Below, in pieces: positions 48,841 to 56,588 of a stretch of DNA of 64,000 nt (the first letter of the stretch is position 1; each line of letters opens with the position of its first letter). Location: contig CAYXDO010000003.1 in the NCBI GenBank assembly GCA_964463485.1, positions 1 through 64,000 of the forward strand. The letters run 5' to 3'. The position numbers and the translations under genes were made by a program. The notes below the pieces were generated by a model that was given only the letters and a program-made list of their open reading frames with translations, did no database searches and was not told the DNA's origin. This stretch comes from CAYXDO01 sp964463485 (GTDB taxonomy: Bacteria; Myxococcota; Kuafuiibacteriia; Kuafuiibacteriales; Kuafuiibacteriaceae).

Positions 48841-50288
48841 GGCCGGATCTCCTTGGAAGTCACTTCAGGTAGCCGGCCGAGAGCTCGGGCGGCGTTGGCG
48901 AGGGAAAGATAGTAGTTGTACCGCGCGGTCGCGCTTTGGCTGCGCGCTCGGGCCAGATCGGTCTCCGCGTCGATGACGTCGGTCGTCGTCGCTGCACCTT
49001 GCTCGAATCGCACGGACTGGATGCGATGCGCTTCTTCGGCGGCGACGAGGCCGGCGCGAGCTGCGGACAGAGTGTCGGAGGCGGTCTTGGCTTCGAGGAG
49101 CCTGCGCTCGACGTCGAAGCGGATCTGGTTCTCGAGCGCACTCACACCGAGCTCGGCCTGGCGCGCCCGCTCACCGGCCTCGTCGATGGTGTGCATGGTC
49201 CGGCCCCACTCGAAGACGTCCCAAGTCAAGGTGGCTCCGCCGAAAAAGGTGTCTGCCGGGGTGAATATGCTGCTCTGCCCCTCGGTGTGCTGATAGGATG
49301 CGATCGCTACGATGCTGGGGAAGAGCGCGGCTTTGGCGACATCCGTGCCGCCGCGAGCCTGCTCCAACCGAGCCCTCGCCGCCACCAACTCGGATCGGTG
49401 CTCCGCCAACTCACGCACCCCTGACTCCGGAAGCTCGAACGAGGGCGGTGGGTCAGGAAAATCGTCGACCGGCTCCAGCACCTGGTCGAGCGGAGCGCCT
49501 ATCGCGAGCACGAGTCCGCGACTGGCCAGATCTCTGCCCATCCTCGCGAGCAGCAGACCTTGCTTCACCGACTCCCGGACCGAATCGAGCCGCAGCAGGT
49601 CGACTCTGCCGAGCACGCCTGCCGACTCCAAAACACGGGCGCGGGCGTGCTGCGCTTCGACCTGACTCAGACTCTTTTCCGCCACCTCGGTGAGCGCGCG
49701 GGCGCTGAGAAGGCCGAAATAGGCTTGGGCGACTCTCTGCGCGGTGTCGAGGCGGGCGGTTTCTTGATCGGCGATTCCTGCGTCGAGGCCCGCTTCCTCC
49801 AGCGCAATCAGGCGCGTGATCGCGTAGAGTCCGGTAATGGGTTCGACTGCCGTGATCGAAAGGCTGGCAGTCACTTGTTCGCGGATGACTTGCTCCTCGG
49901 CCCCCGCGACCGGGGCCGCGGGGGCCGAGATCGTCGACGATTGCGCAGGTTGCGCAGGTTGAGCAGCTTGAGGTCCGAGCGAAAGTGGTAACTTATCGTT
50001 CCAGACGAATACGTTCCCCTCGACCCTCAACCGTGGAAACAGCAGCGCGCGAGTCGCCGACACTTTGGACTCTTGGGCGGAAATTCCGGCGGCAGCGATT
50101 TTAACCACGGGCGACGACACGAGCGACGCATCGATTGCCTCGGTCAACGTCATCCGCTTGGGCGTCGGAACGTCCGCCCATGTCGAGGTACTCACACCCA
50201 GCGCCAGGACTCCGGCCGAAAGACCAGAAACGACACGCCAGCGACCAGCACTCACGGGTGCGATCGGCACCCTCCCTCTCGGACTCAT
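48837..50288 (-). CDS. TolC-like outer-membrane channel of RND pump
   Basis: A 483-residue outer-membrane efflux protein with a signal peptide (LSAGVLALGVSTSTWA) and the two-repeat helical layout: LTEAIDASLVSSPVVKIAAAGI, AQRVAQAYFGLLSARALTEVAEKSL, then TWDVFEWGRTMHTIDEAGERARQAELG and FEQGAATTTDVIDAETDLARARSQSATARYNYYLSLANAARALG. It forms the exit duct for the RND pump encoded downstream. A Gln/Pro/Ala-rich stretch (QPAQPAQSST, about 110-125) is an unusual loop. The ATG at 50288 is chosen; a TTG at 50297 is in frame. It lies 13 bases after the TetR stop and is in its operon. Confidence 0.9.
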   Translation of the reverse strand: MSPRGRVPIAPVSAGRWRVVSGLSAGVLALGVSTSTWADVPTPKRMTLTEAIDASLVSSPVVKIAAAGISAQESKVSATRALLFPRLRVEGNVFVWNDKLPLSLGPQAAQPAQPAQSSTISAPAAPVAGAEEQVIREQVTASLSITAVEPITGLYAITRLIALEEAGLDAGIADQETARLDTAQRVAQAYFGLLSARALTEVAEKSLSQVEAQHARARVLESAGVLGRVDLLRLDSVRESVKQGLLLARMGRDLASRGLVLAIGAPLDQVLEPVDDFPDPPPSFELPESGVRELAEHRSELVAARARLEQARGGTDVAKAALFPSIVAIASYQHTEGQSSIFTPADTFFGGATLTWDVFEWGRTMHTIDEAGERARQAELGVSALENQIRFDVERRLLEAKTASDTLSAARAGLVAAEEAHRIQSVRFEQGAATTTDVIDAETDLARARSQSATARYNYYLSLANAARALGRLPEVTSKEIRP

Positions 50289-50301
50289 CTCACTCAAACC
50301 C

Positions 50302-50970
50302 TCACGAAACGCCCTGCAGGAACAGTCTCAACGCCAGCGGCACGGTGTCCCGGAGCTTTTGCTCGGGATGTCGAAGCCACCGAAAGAACAACGCCTGCTG
50401 AATTCCCCAGAGAAAATAAGCCGCTTCCTCGACGGTAACGCCCTTCAGCTCGTCGCCCGCGTGCGCCCCGATCCAGGCGGCCAACCCGTCGATATACTTC
50501 GTCGCCCCCCGGCGCATGTCGGTCGTGTGCTTGGCCTCGAACACACCTTGACTACACATGACCGCAAACAGGTCGTGATTCTGCTCGACCAAGGCGAGCT
50601 GCCGCAGCAACAACAACTCGAGGCTCTGAGCAAAAGCCATACTCTTTGGCAAGGGCTCGGCGAAGGTGAGTAACACGTCCTCCGCGACTCGCTCCATCAG
50701 CGCCGCAAAAATCGCCTCCTTACTCTCGAAGTACGAGTAGAGCGACGACGCCGTGAAACCGGCCTCTTGGGCGATCGCACGCATGGTCGTGGCCGCGTAC
50801 CCAGCTCCCAAAAACGCCCGCGCGGCCGCATCCACGATGTCTCGGCGCTGCCGCTTGACCTGCCGCGCCCTCCGCGACTTCCGGCCGTCACCCTCCTCCA
50901 ACGGCTCCGCCGGCTCCGCCGGCTCCGAGCCCTCAGGCGGATCTAACCCTGATTCTGGCTCGCCAACCAT
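50302..50970 (-). CDS. TetR-family transcriptional regulator
   Basis: A 222-residue regulator with a Glu/Pro/Arg-rich N-terminal arm (about 30 residues), then a TetR helix-turn-helix RQRRDIVDAAARAFLGAGYAATTMRAIAQEAGFTASSLYSYFESKEAIFAALM (about 40-92). The C-terminal helices form the ligand and dimer region. The ATG at 50970 leaves a perfect palindrome (50985-50998) upstream, while the ATG at 50991 would start inside it. It should repress itself and the downstream TolC/adaptor/RND genes, and release on binding a substrate. Ligand unknown. Confidence 0.9.
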   Translation of the reverse strand: MVGEPESGLDPPEGSEPAEPAEPLEEGDGRKSRRARQVKRQRRDIVDAAARAFLGAGYAATTMRAIAQEAGFTASSLYSYFESKEAIFAALMERVAEDVLLTFAEPLPKSMAFAQSLELLLLRQLALVEQNHDLFAVMCSQGVFEAKHTTDMRRGATKYIDGLAAWIGAHAGDELKGVTVEEAAYFLWGIQQALFFRWLRHPEQKLRDTVPLALRLFLQGVS

Positions 50971-50984
50971 ATGGACCGAAATAT

Positions 50985-50998
50985 CGAACATCTGTTCG
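50985..50998. promoter_or_regulatory. Candidate TetR operator
   Basis: CGAACATCTGTTCG is a perfect 6-2-6 palindrome located 15 bases before the TetR start. Outer flanks add ACCGAA at 50975-50980 and TTCGGT at 50995-51000 as a wider inverted pair. A TetR dimer commonly binds such a site over its own promoter. Confidence 0.55.
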
Positions 50999-51000
50999 GT

Positions 51001-51273
51001 AAATCAACACAAAAAATGCCATGGGGTGAAGCAACGTGCGGAGAACATGCGGGGACGGCAGCCGGGATTTGACTCAAGTCCTTGTCATCGGCCAGTGTTT
51101 TTGGGTCTGTCGCTGGGCCCGGACGCCGAAGGAGCGGCGCTGCAGCGGGCTCTTCACCGGTCATATAGGATCGTAAGCTCGCGTCGGATTTCGCTTGATC
51201 CTTGGTGGAATTCTTCCCTAGGTTCCCCGCGCTCACCGGGATGTTCCGGTGTCAAAAGCCAAGGAGAGAGACG
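51001..51273. other. Divergent intergenic region
   Basis: 273 bases between the TetR gene (leftward) and the small gene at 51274 (rightward). No confident promoter boxes were found. A ribosome site (AAGGAGAG) lies just before 51274 and the operator palindrome is at the left end. Confidence 0.4.
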
Positions 51274-51621
51274 ATGTACAACGCACTGATGGTCGGATGG
51301 AACCGAGCGATGCCGGGTCGAGAAGCCGCCGCGAACGAGACGTTTGGAAAGTGGCAGATGTTCCTCATGCAGGAGCAGGGCGCAGGACGGATTCAGGGCT
51401 TCGAGCACTATCTCATCCAGGCCCACGGCGGTGATCTCAATGGCTTCACCATGGTGAAGGGCTCGTACTCGCAACTCACCGCGCTCGAAGGGGGCGAGGT
51501 GTTCATTCAAATCATCACCGAGGCCATGCACTCGATGCAGGACATGGGCGTGACCAAGGCGTTCACGGGCGAGGCGATGATGAATCAGATGGGTCGCTGG
51601 CAGAAGGTCTGGGCCAAGTAG
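51274..51621 (+). CDS. Conserved small protein, possible alpha/beta-barrel fold
   Basis: A 115-residue protein starting MYNALMVGWNRAMPGREAAA, with GKWQMFLMQEQGAGRIQGFEHYLIQAHGGDLNGFTMVKGSYSQLTALE and QDMGVTKAFTGEAMMNQMGRW. The pattern (VGWNRxxPGRE and HGGDLNGF) recurs in small cytoplasmic proteins of several phyla; a dimeric alpha/beta-barrel is likely but the function is unknown. AAGGAGAG lies 6-12 bases before the ATG. Convergent with uvrA, which ends 18 bases away. Confidence 0.7.
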   Translation: MYNALMVGWNRAMPGREAAANETFGKWQMFLMQEQGAGRIQGFEHYLIQAHGGDLNGFTMVKGSYSQLTALEGGEVFIQIITEAMHSMQDMGVTKAFTGEAMMNQMGRWQKVWAK

Positions 51622-51639
51622 AGCCACCACGCCGTCAAC

Positions 51640-54531
51640 TCAGGCTCGGCTTTCGGGCCTGGGTTGTGGCGGCTGATTTCCTCGTTCCCGTTCGGCCGAA
51701 GGTGTTCGCTCGATCGACGTCGCGAGATAACGGCCGGTGTGACTTGCCGGGTTGACCGCGACCTGCTCCGGGGTGCCTTCCGCCACGATCCGGCCGCCGC
51801 CCGCACCGCCTTCCGGACCCAGATCGATGATCCAATCGGCCGTCTTGATGACATCGAGGTTGTGTTCGATGACCACGACCGAGTTGCCTTGATCGACGAG
51901 CTGGTGGAGCACCGAGAGGAGCTTGGCGACGTCGTCGAAATGAAGGCCAGTGGTAGGCTCATCGAGCACGTACAGAGTCCGGCCGGTGGCACGCCGCGAG
52001 AGCTCCTTGGCGAGCTTCACGCGCTGGGCTTCTCCGCCCGAGAGGGTCGTGGCCTGTTGACCGAGGTGAATGTAGCCGAGGCCCACTTCTTCGAGCGTAG
52101 AGAGTTTTCTGCGAGCGCTTGGAATGGCCCCCAGGAGCTCGAGGGCATCGCTCACGGTCATGTCGAGCACGTCGGCGATCGACTTGCCCTTGTAGTGAAC
52201 GTCGAGCGTCTCTCGATTGTACCGGCGCCCTCCGCAGACTTCACAAGTCACGAAGACGTCGGGGAGGAAGTGCATCTCGATCTTGATGATGCCGCCGCCC
52301 TCGCAAGCTTCGCAGCGGCCGCCCTTGACGTTGAAGCTGAAGCGACCCGGACCGTACCCACGGACTTTGGCCGCCTCGAGGCTCGCGAAGAGATCGCGAA
52401 TGTCGCCGAAGAGTCCGGTGTAGGTTGCGGGGTTCGAGCGCGGCGTCCGTCCGATGGGCGACTGATCGATGTCGATGACTTTGTCGAGGGCATCGATGCC
52501 TCCGATTTGGTCGTGTGAAGCCGGAAGCTCCTTGGCCCCGTTGAGCGTTCTGGCCAACGCCCGAAAGAGAGTGTCGTTGACGAGGGTCGATTTTCCGCTC
52601 CCTGACACACCCGTGACGCAGGTGAAGACTCCCAACGGAATTCGGACGTCGACGGACTTGAGGTTGTTGCCCGTCGCACCGCGAATCGCGAGAGATTCTT
52701 TCTTTGGCTTTCGCCGCTTTTGTGGGACCGGCACGAACTTCTCGCCCCGCAAATAGGCTCCTGTCAGCGACTTGGCGTGATCGGCGATCAAGGTCGGCGG
52801 ACCCTCGGCGACCACCGCCCCTCCATGCCGACCGGCTCCGGGTCCCATGTCGAGAACCCAGTCGGCTCTCCGAATGGTGTCTTCGTCGTGCTCCACCACG
52901 AGGACCGTGTTGCCGAGGTCTCTCAATCGCACCAGCGTGTCGTTGAGGCGATCGTTGTCTCGCTGGTGAAGGCCGATCGAAGGCTCGTCGAGTACATAGA
53001 GAACGCCGACCAGTGAGGAGCCGATCTGAGTTGCTAGTCGAATTCGTTGCCCTTCCCCGCCGGAGAGGGTCGCAGCGGCGCGATCGAGGCTCAGGTAGTC
53101 GAGTCCTACGGAGACCAGGAATCCGAGGCGCTCTCGGATTTCCTTCAAGATGCGAGCGGCGATCGCGGTCTCTCGCGCGTCGAAGGTCAACGAGCCGAAG
53201 TGAGCGGAGGCTTCTTTGATCGACATCCGGCCGACCTCGTGGATCGCACGGCGATTGATGCGAACGAATCGGGCTTCCTTCTTGAGCCTCGTGCCCTCGC
53301 AGGAGGAGCAGACCTGATTTCTCTGGTATTCGAGGAGCGCCTCTCGCTGCTTCTCGCTCGAAGACTCCGTCATTCGTCGCTCGAGGTTGCGGATGACACC
53401 TTCGAAGGACTTGGAAAACGAATAATGGCTATCTTCGCCTTTGTAGGTGACACGAACTTCGGTTTCGCCCGACCCGTAGAGCACGACGTTTCGAAAGGAC
53501 TCCGGCAGCTCCTTCCAGGGCTTCTTCGCCGATTGTTTGAAGGTCTTGCAGAGACCCTCGAGCACCGGGCCGTACCAAACCGCTTTGGTGGCCCACGGCG
53601 CGATCGCGCCATCGGCGAGGGACTTGGCCGGATCCGGAATCACCAAATCTGGGTCGAACCGAGCGATCTCGCCGAGACCCGTACACTCGGGGCACGCGCC
53701 GTGCGGGCTGTTGAACGAGAACACCCGCGGCTCGAGCTCGGCCAAGACGGGACCGTGCTCCGGGCATGCGAGCCTCTCGGAAATCAGCTCTTCTCGCTTT
53801 TCAGAAGGGTACTCGAGGCGAACGAGCCCCTCCCCCACTCGGAGCGCAAGCTCCACCGAGTCCGAAATACGTTGGCGGTCCATGACGCTGACGGCGATTC
53901 GATCGACCACCACGTCGATGTCGTGTTTTCGTTTCTTGTCGATGTCGATCGCTTCTTCGAGGAGTCGCACGACACCGTCGATCCGAACCCTCACGAACCC
54001 TTGGGCTCGAAAATCGTCGAGCATCTTTTTGTACTCACCCTTGCGGCCGCGCACCGCGGGGGCGAGCACCACCACTTTGGTGCCCTCGGGAGACGACATG
54101 AGTCGGTCGACGATTTGTTGAGGAGACTGGCTGGTGACCTCGGTCTCGCACACGGGGCAGAACAAATGACCCACTCGTGCATAGAGCAAGCGCAGGTAGT
54201 CATAGATCTCGGTGACCGTACCCACCGTGGAGCGAGGATTTTTGGACGTGGTCTTCTGCTCGATGGCGATGGCCGGAGACAACCCTTCGATCGAGTCGAC
54301 GTCCGGCTTACTCATAAGCTCCAGGAACTGGCGTGCGTAAGCGGACAGGGACTCCACATAACGTCGCTGGCCTTCGGCGTAGATGGTATCGAACGCCAGG
54401 GAGCTCTTTCCTGAACCGGAGACGCCGGTGATGACGACGAGCTTGTCGCGAGGGATGCGGACGTCGACGTTCTTTAGGTTGTGCTGCCGCGCGTGGCGGA
54501 CCTCGATGTGGTCGTGACCCACGGCGTTCAT
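51640..54531 (-). CDS. uvrA: UvrABC system protein A (excinuclease ATPase)
   Basis: A 963-residue UvrA. Two ATPase modules are clear. Walker A VVITGVSGSGKSSLAFDTIYAEGQ (about residue 32-55) has signature LSGGEGQRIRLATQIG, and Walker A TGVSGSGKSTLVNDTLF (near 640) has signature LSGGEAQRVKLAKEL with Walker B VLDEPTTGLH. Zinc-finger Cys are in CPVCETEV, CSSCEGTRLKKEA and CEACEGGG...CEVCGG, and the UvrB-binding loop and ELEPRVFSFNSPHGACPECTGLGE are present. UvrA recognises bulky DNA lesions and loads UvrB in nucleotide-excision repair. The ATG at 54531 gives the conserved IEVRHARQHNLKNVDVRIP start. A promoter would be in the 152-base gap shared with the kdp genes. Confidence 0.98.
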   Translation of the reverse strand: MNAVGHDHIEVRHARQHNLKNVDVRIPRDKLVVITGVSGSGKSSLAFDTIYAEGQRRYVESLSAYARQFLELMSKPDVDSIEGLSPAIAIEQKTTSKNPRSTVGTVTEIYDYLRLLYARVGHLFCPVCETEVTSQSPQQIVDRLMSSPEGTKVVVLAPAVRGRKGEYKKMLDDFRAQGFVRVRIDGVVRLLEEAIDIDKKRKHDIDVVVDRIAVSVMDRQRISDSVELALRVGEGLVRLEYPSEKREELISERLACPEHGPVLAELEPRVFSFNSPHGACPECTGLGEIARFDPDLVIPDPAKSLADGAIAPWATKAVWYGPVLEGLCKTFKQSAKKPWKELPESFRNVVLYGSGETEVRVTYKGEDSHYSFSKSFEGVIRNLERRMTESSSEKQREALLEYQRNQVCSSCEGTRLKKEARFVRINRRAIHEVGRMSIKEASAHFGSLTFDARETAIAARILKEIRERLGFLVSVGLDYLSLDRAAATLSGGEGQRIRLATQIGSSLVGVLYVLDEPSIGLHQRDNDRLNDTLVRLRDLGNTVLVVEHDEDTIRRADWVLDMGPGAGRHGGAVVAEGPPTLIADHAKSLTGAYLRGEKFVPVPQKRRKPKKESLAIRGATGNNLKSVDVRIPLGVFTCVTGVSGSGKSTLVNDTLFRALARTLNGAKELPASHDQIGGIDALDKVIDIDQSPIGRTPRSNPATYTGLFGDIRDLFASLEAAKVRGYGPGRFSFNVKGGRCEACEGGGIIKIEMHFLPDVFVTCEVCGGRRYNRETLDVHYKGKSIADVLDMTVSDALELLGAIPSARRKLSTLEEVGLGYIHLGQQATTLSGGEAQRVKLAKELSRRATGRTLYVLDEPTTGLHFDDVAKLLSVLHQLVDQGNSVVVIEHNLDVIKTADWIIDLGPEGGAGGGRIVAEGTPEQVAVNPASHTGRYLATSIERTPSAERERGNQPPQPRPESRA

Positions 54532-54660
54532 CTAGACAAATGTGCGGTATTCGGCAAGCGCTTTTCCGCGGCCTCGAGCTTGGCGGCCCGGATCCTGATG
54601 ATTTCTTTACGACCCCTCGCTCGACCTTGACGGCGTTGGTTTGGGCGGCGCGCGAAGCTC

Positions 54661-54675
54661 CCTCGAGCCTCGAGG
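54661..54675. promoter_or_regulatory. Perfect palindrome before the kdp operon
   Basis: CCTCGAGCCTCGAGG is a 7-1-7 palindrome eight bases before the first kdp ATG. Its right arm contains the GAGG that would serve as ribosome site, so a hairpin could hide it. It could also be a binding site for KdpE or for another regulator. Confidence 0.4.
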
Positions 54676-54683
54676 TCGTTGAC

Positions 54684-54764
54684 ATGGACGCTTTTTATCT
54701 GGGCATCACGGTGAGCTTCCTTCTTCTCTGCTGGGGATTCGTGGGCCTTTGCGCCCGGAGGTGA
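54684..54764 (+). CDS. 26-residue membrane peptide preceding kdpF
   Basis: MDAFYLGITVSFLLLCWGF, then VGLCARR: one hydrophobic helix with a short basic end. GAGG lies eight bases before the ATG. It is followed by kdpF after four bases. Similar short peptides occur at the front of other kdp operons, where they are either an extra small subunit or a leader (family recollection). Not a KdpF, which follows separately. Confidence 0.55.
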   Translation: MDAFYLGITVSFLLLCWGFVGLCARR

Positions 54765-54768
54765 GGCG

Positions 54769-54861
54769 GTGGAATCGCTCCAAATCATCGGCGCGGCGTT
54801 GGCCGCCGCCCTGCTCGGTTACCTCTTCTTCGCCTTGCTCTTTCCGGAGAAACTGTCGTGA
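54769..54861 (+). CDS. kdpF: K+-transporting ATPase small subunit KdpF
   Basis: A 30-residue peptide starting at GTG with one membrane helix (QIIGAALAAALLGYLFFALL) and the ending FPEKLS that is characteristic of KdpF. KdpF stabilises the KdpFABC complex. The stop overlaps the kdpA start (GTGA at 54858-54861). Confidence 0.85.
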   Translation: MESLQIIGAALAAALLGYLFFALLFPEKLS

Positions 54862-56585
54862 GCCCCACCGGAACTCTGCAACTCACCCTGTACCTCATCG
54901 CCCTGTTGGTGCTCGCCGTGCCGCTCGGGGCGTACATGGCCCGCGTCTACAGCGGCGAGGCCAAGCTCGCTCGCCGTATCTTCGGCCCCGTCGAGCGCCT
55001 CCTGCTTCGCTTCGCAGGCGCTCGCGCGGACGAAGAAATGACTTGGACCCGATATGCGACCGGGCTCCTCTTGTTCAATGCGGGCGGGCTCGTCCTGGTC
55101 TATCTGATCGCCCGGGCTCAGGCCCTTCTGCCTCTCAACCCCGCCGGGCTCCCCGCGGTGGGCCCCGACGTAGCCTTCAACACCGCCGTAAGCTTTGCCA
55201 CGAACACCAACTGGCAAACGTACGCCGGAGAAACGACCGTCAGCTACTTCACACAGCTGATGGGTCTGACCGTACAGAACTTCGTGTCCGCGGGGACCGG
55301 TCTCGCGGTGATGGCTGCGGTGATCCGAAGCTTCAAGCGCGCGAGCGTCCCGACGATCGGTTCCTTCTGGGTCGATCTCATCCGCAGCACGGTCTTCGTG
55401 CTCCTTCCGCTCTCCGCCGTCTTGGCGGTGATGCTGGTGTCGCAGGGTGTCGTGCAGACCTTCGGTCCTTACGTCACGAGTCAGCTCGTCGACGCGGCCG
55501 TCGGCGCCGACGGCAAACTCATCGACTCCCAGATCCTCGCGGTCGGACCGGCCGCGTCCCAGATCGCCATCAAACAGCTCGGCACCAACGGCGGCGGGTT
55601 CTTCAACGTCAACTCGGCCCATCCATTCGAGAATCCCACGCCTCTCTCGAATTTTCTCCAAGTCATCGCCATCCTCCTCATCCCAGCCGCGCAGTGCTTC
55701 ACCTTTGGCCGGATGCTCAACGACGGTCGCCAAGGTCGCACGCTGTTGCTGGCGATGCTCGCCATCTTCGTTCCTCTCACGATGCTGACGGTTCGGATGG
55801 AGGAAGCCGGCAACCCGCTGCTCTCGGCGTTGGGCGTCGACGCCCTCGGTGGAAACATGGAAGGCAAAGAAGTCCGATTCTCGGTGGCCGAAAGTGCGAT
55901 CTGGGCATCGGCCACCACGGCTGCGTCGAACGGGTCGGTCAATGCGATGCACGACAGTTTCACCCCGCTCGGAGGTTTGGTGCCCCTATTTTTCATCCAG
56001 CTCGGTGAAATCATCTTCGGCGGGGTCGGTTCGGGGCTCTATGGAATGCTCGCCTATGTCATCGTGGCGGTGTTCATCGCGGGGCTCATGGTTGGGCGCA
56101 CGCCAGAGTATCTCGGCAAACGCATCGAGTCCTTCGAAATGAAGATGGCATCGCTCGTCATTCTGCTGCCGGCCTCTGCCGTGCTGATCGGCACCGCGAT
56201 CGCGTGCTCGACGACGGCCGGCACGGCGGCGCTCGGTAACCCAGGAATCCATGGCTTCAGCGAGATTCTCTATGCCTTTTCCTCGGGTGCGAACAACAAC
56301 GGGTCGGCCTTCGGCGGACTCACCGCGAGCGGGACTTTCTACGCCACGGCCATCGGCATTTGCATGTTGATCGGGCGCTATTGGGTCATCATTCCCATCT
56401 TGGCCCTCGCCGGGTCCTTGGCCAACAAGAAGATCGTTCCGCCGAGCGCAGGCACTCTGCCAACTCATACGCCCCTTTTCATCGCGATGGTCGTAGGCAC
56501 GATCATGCTGGTCGGCGCGCTCACTTTCATCCCAGCTCTTGGTCTCGGACCGATCGTCGAGCATCTCTCGGCTTTCCGAGGTTGA
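54858..56585 (+). CDS. kdpA: K+-transporting ATPase channel subunit KdpA
   Basis: A 575-residue membrane protein with the four pore repeats of KdpA. VSFATNTNWQTYAGETTVSYFTQ, IKQLGTNGGGFFNVNSAHPFENPT, and the later FSSGANNNGSAFGGL hold the selectivity-filter glycines. It is a potassium channel-like subunit of the superfamily of K+ transporters. It works with KdpB to import K+ at very low external levels. The GTG start overlaps kdpF and its stop precedes kdpB by three bases. Confidence 0.97.
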   Translation: MSPTGTLQLTLYLIALLVLAVPLGAYMARVYSGEAKLARRIFGPVERLLLRFAGARADEEMTWTRYATGLLLFNAGGLVLVYLIARAQALLPLNPAGLPAVGPDVAFNTAVSFATNTNWQTYAGETTVSYFTQLMGLTVQNFVSAGTGLAVMAAVIRSFKRASVPTIGSFWVDLIRSTVFVLLPLSAVLAVMLVSQGVVQTFGPYVTSQLVDAAVGADGKLIDSQILAVGPAASQIAIKQLGTNGGGFFNVNSAHPFENPTPLSNFLQVIAILLIPAAQCFTFGRMLNDGRQGRTLLLAMLAIFVPLTMLTVRMEEAGNPLLSALGVDALGGNMEGKEVRFSVAESAIWASATTAASNGSVNAMHDSFTPLGGLVPLFFIQLGEIIFGGVGSGLYGMLAYVIVAVFIAGLMVGRTPEYLGKRIESFEMKMASLVILLPASAVLIGTAIACSTTAGTAALGNPGIHGFSEILYAFSSGANNNGSAFGGLTASGTFYATAIGICMLIGRYWVIIPILALAGSLANKKIVPPSAGTLPTHTPLFIAMVVGTIMLVGALTFIPALGLGPIVEHLSAFRG

Positions 56586-56588
56586 GTC

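Noticed and set aside
54532..54683. Possible KdpE box or c-di-AMP riboswitch upstream of the kdp genes
   Set aside because: A pyrimidine-rich stretch (TTTCTTTACGACCCC) slightly recalls the E. coli KdpE site, but the match is weak. The gap is too short and lacks recognisable riboswitch helices.
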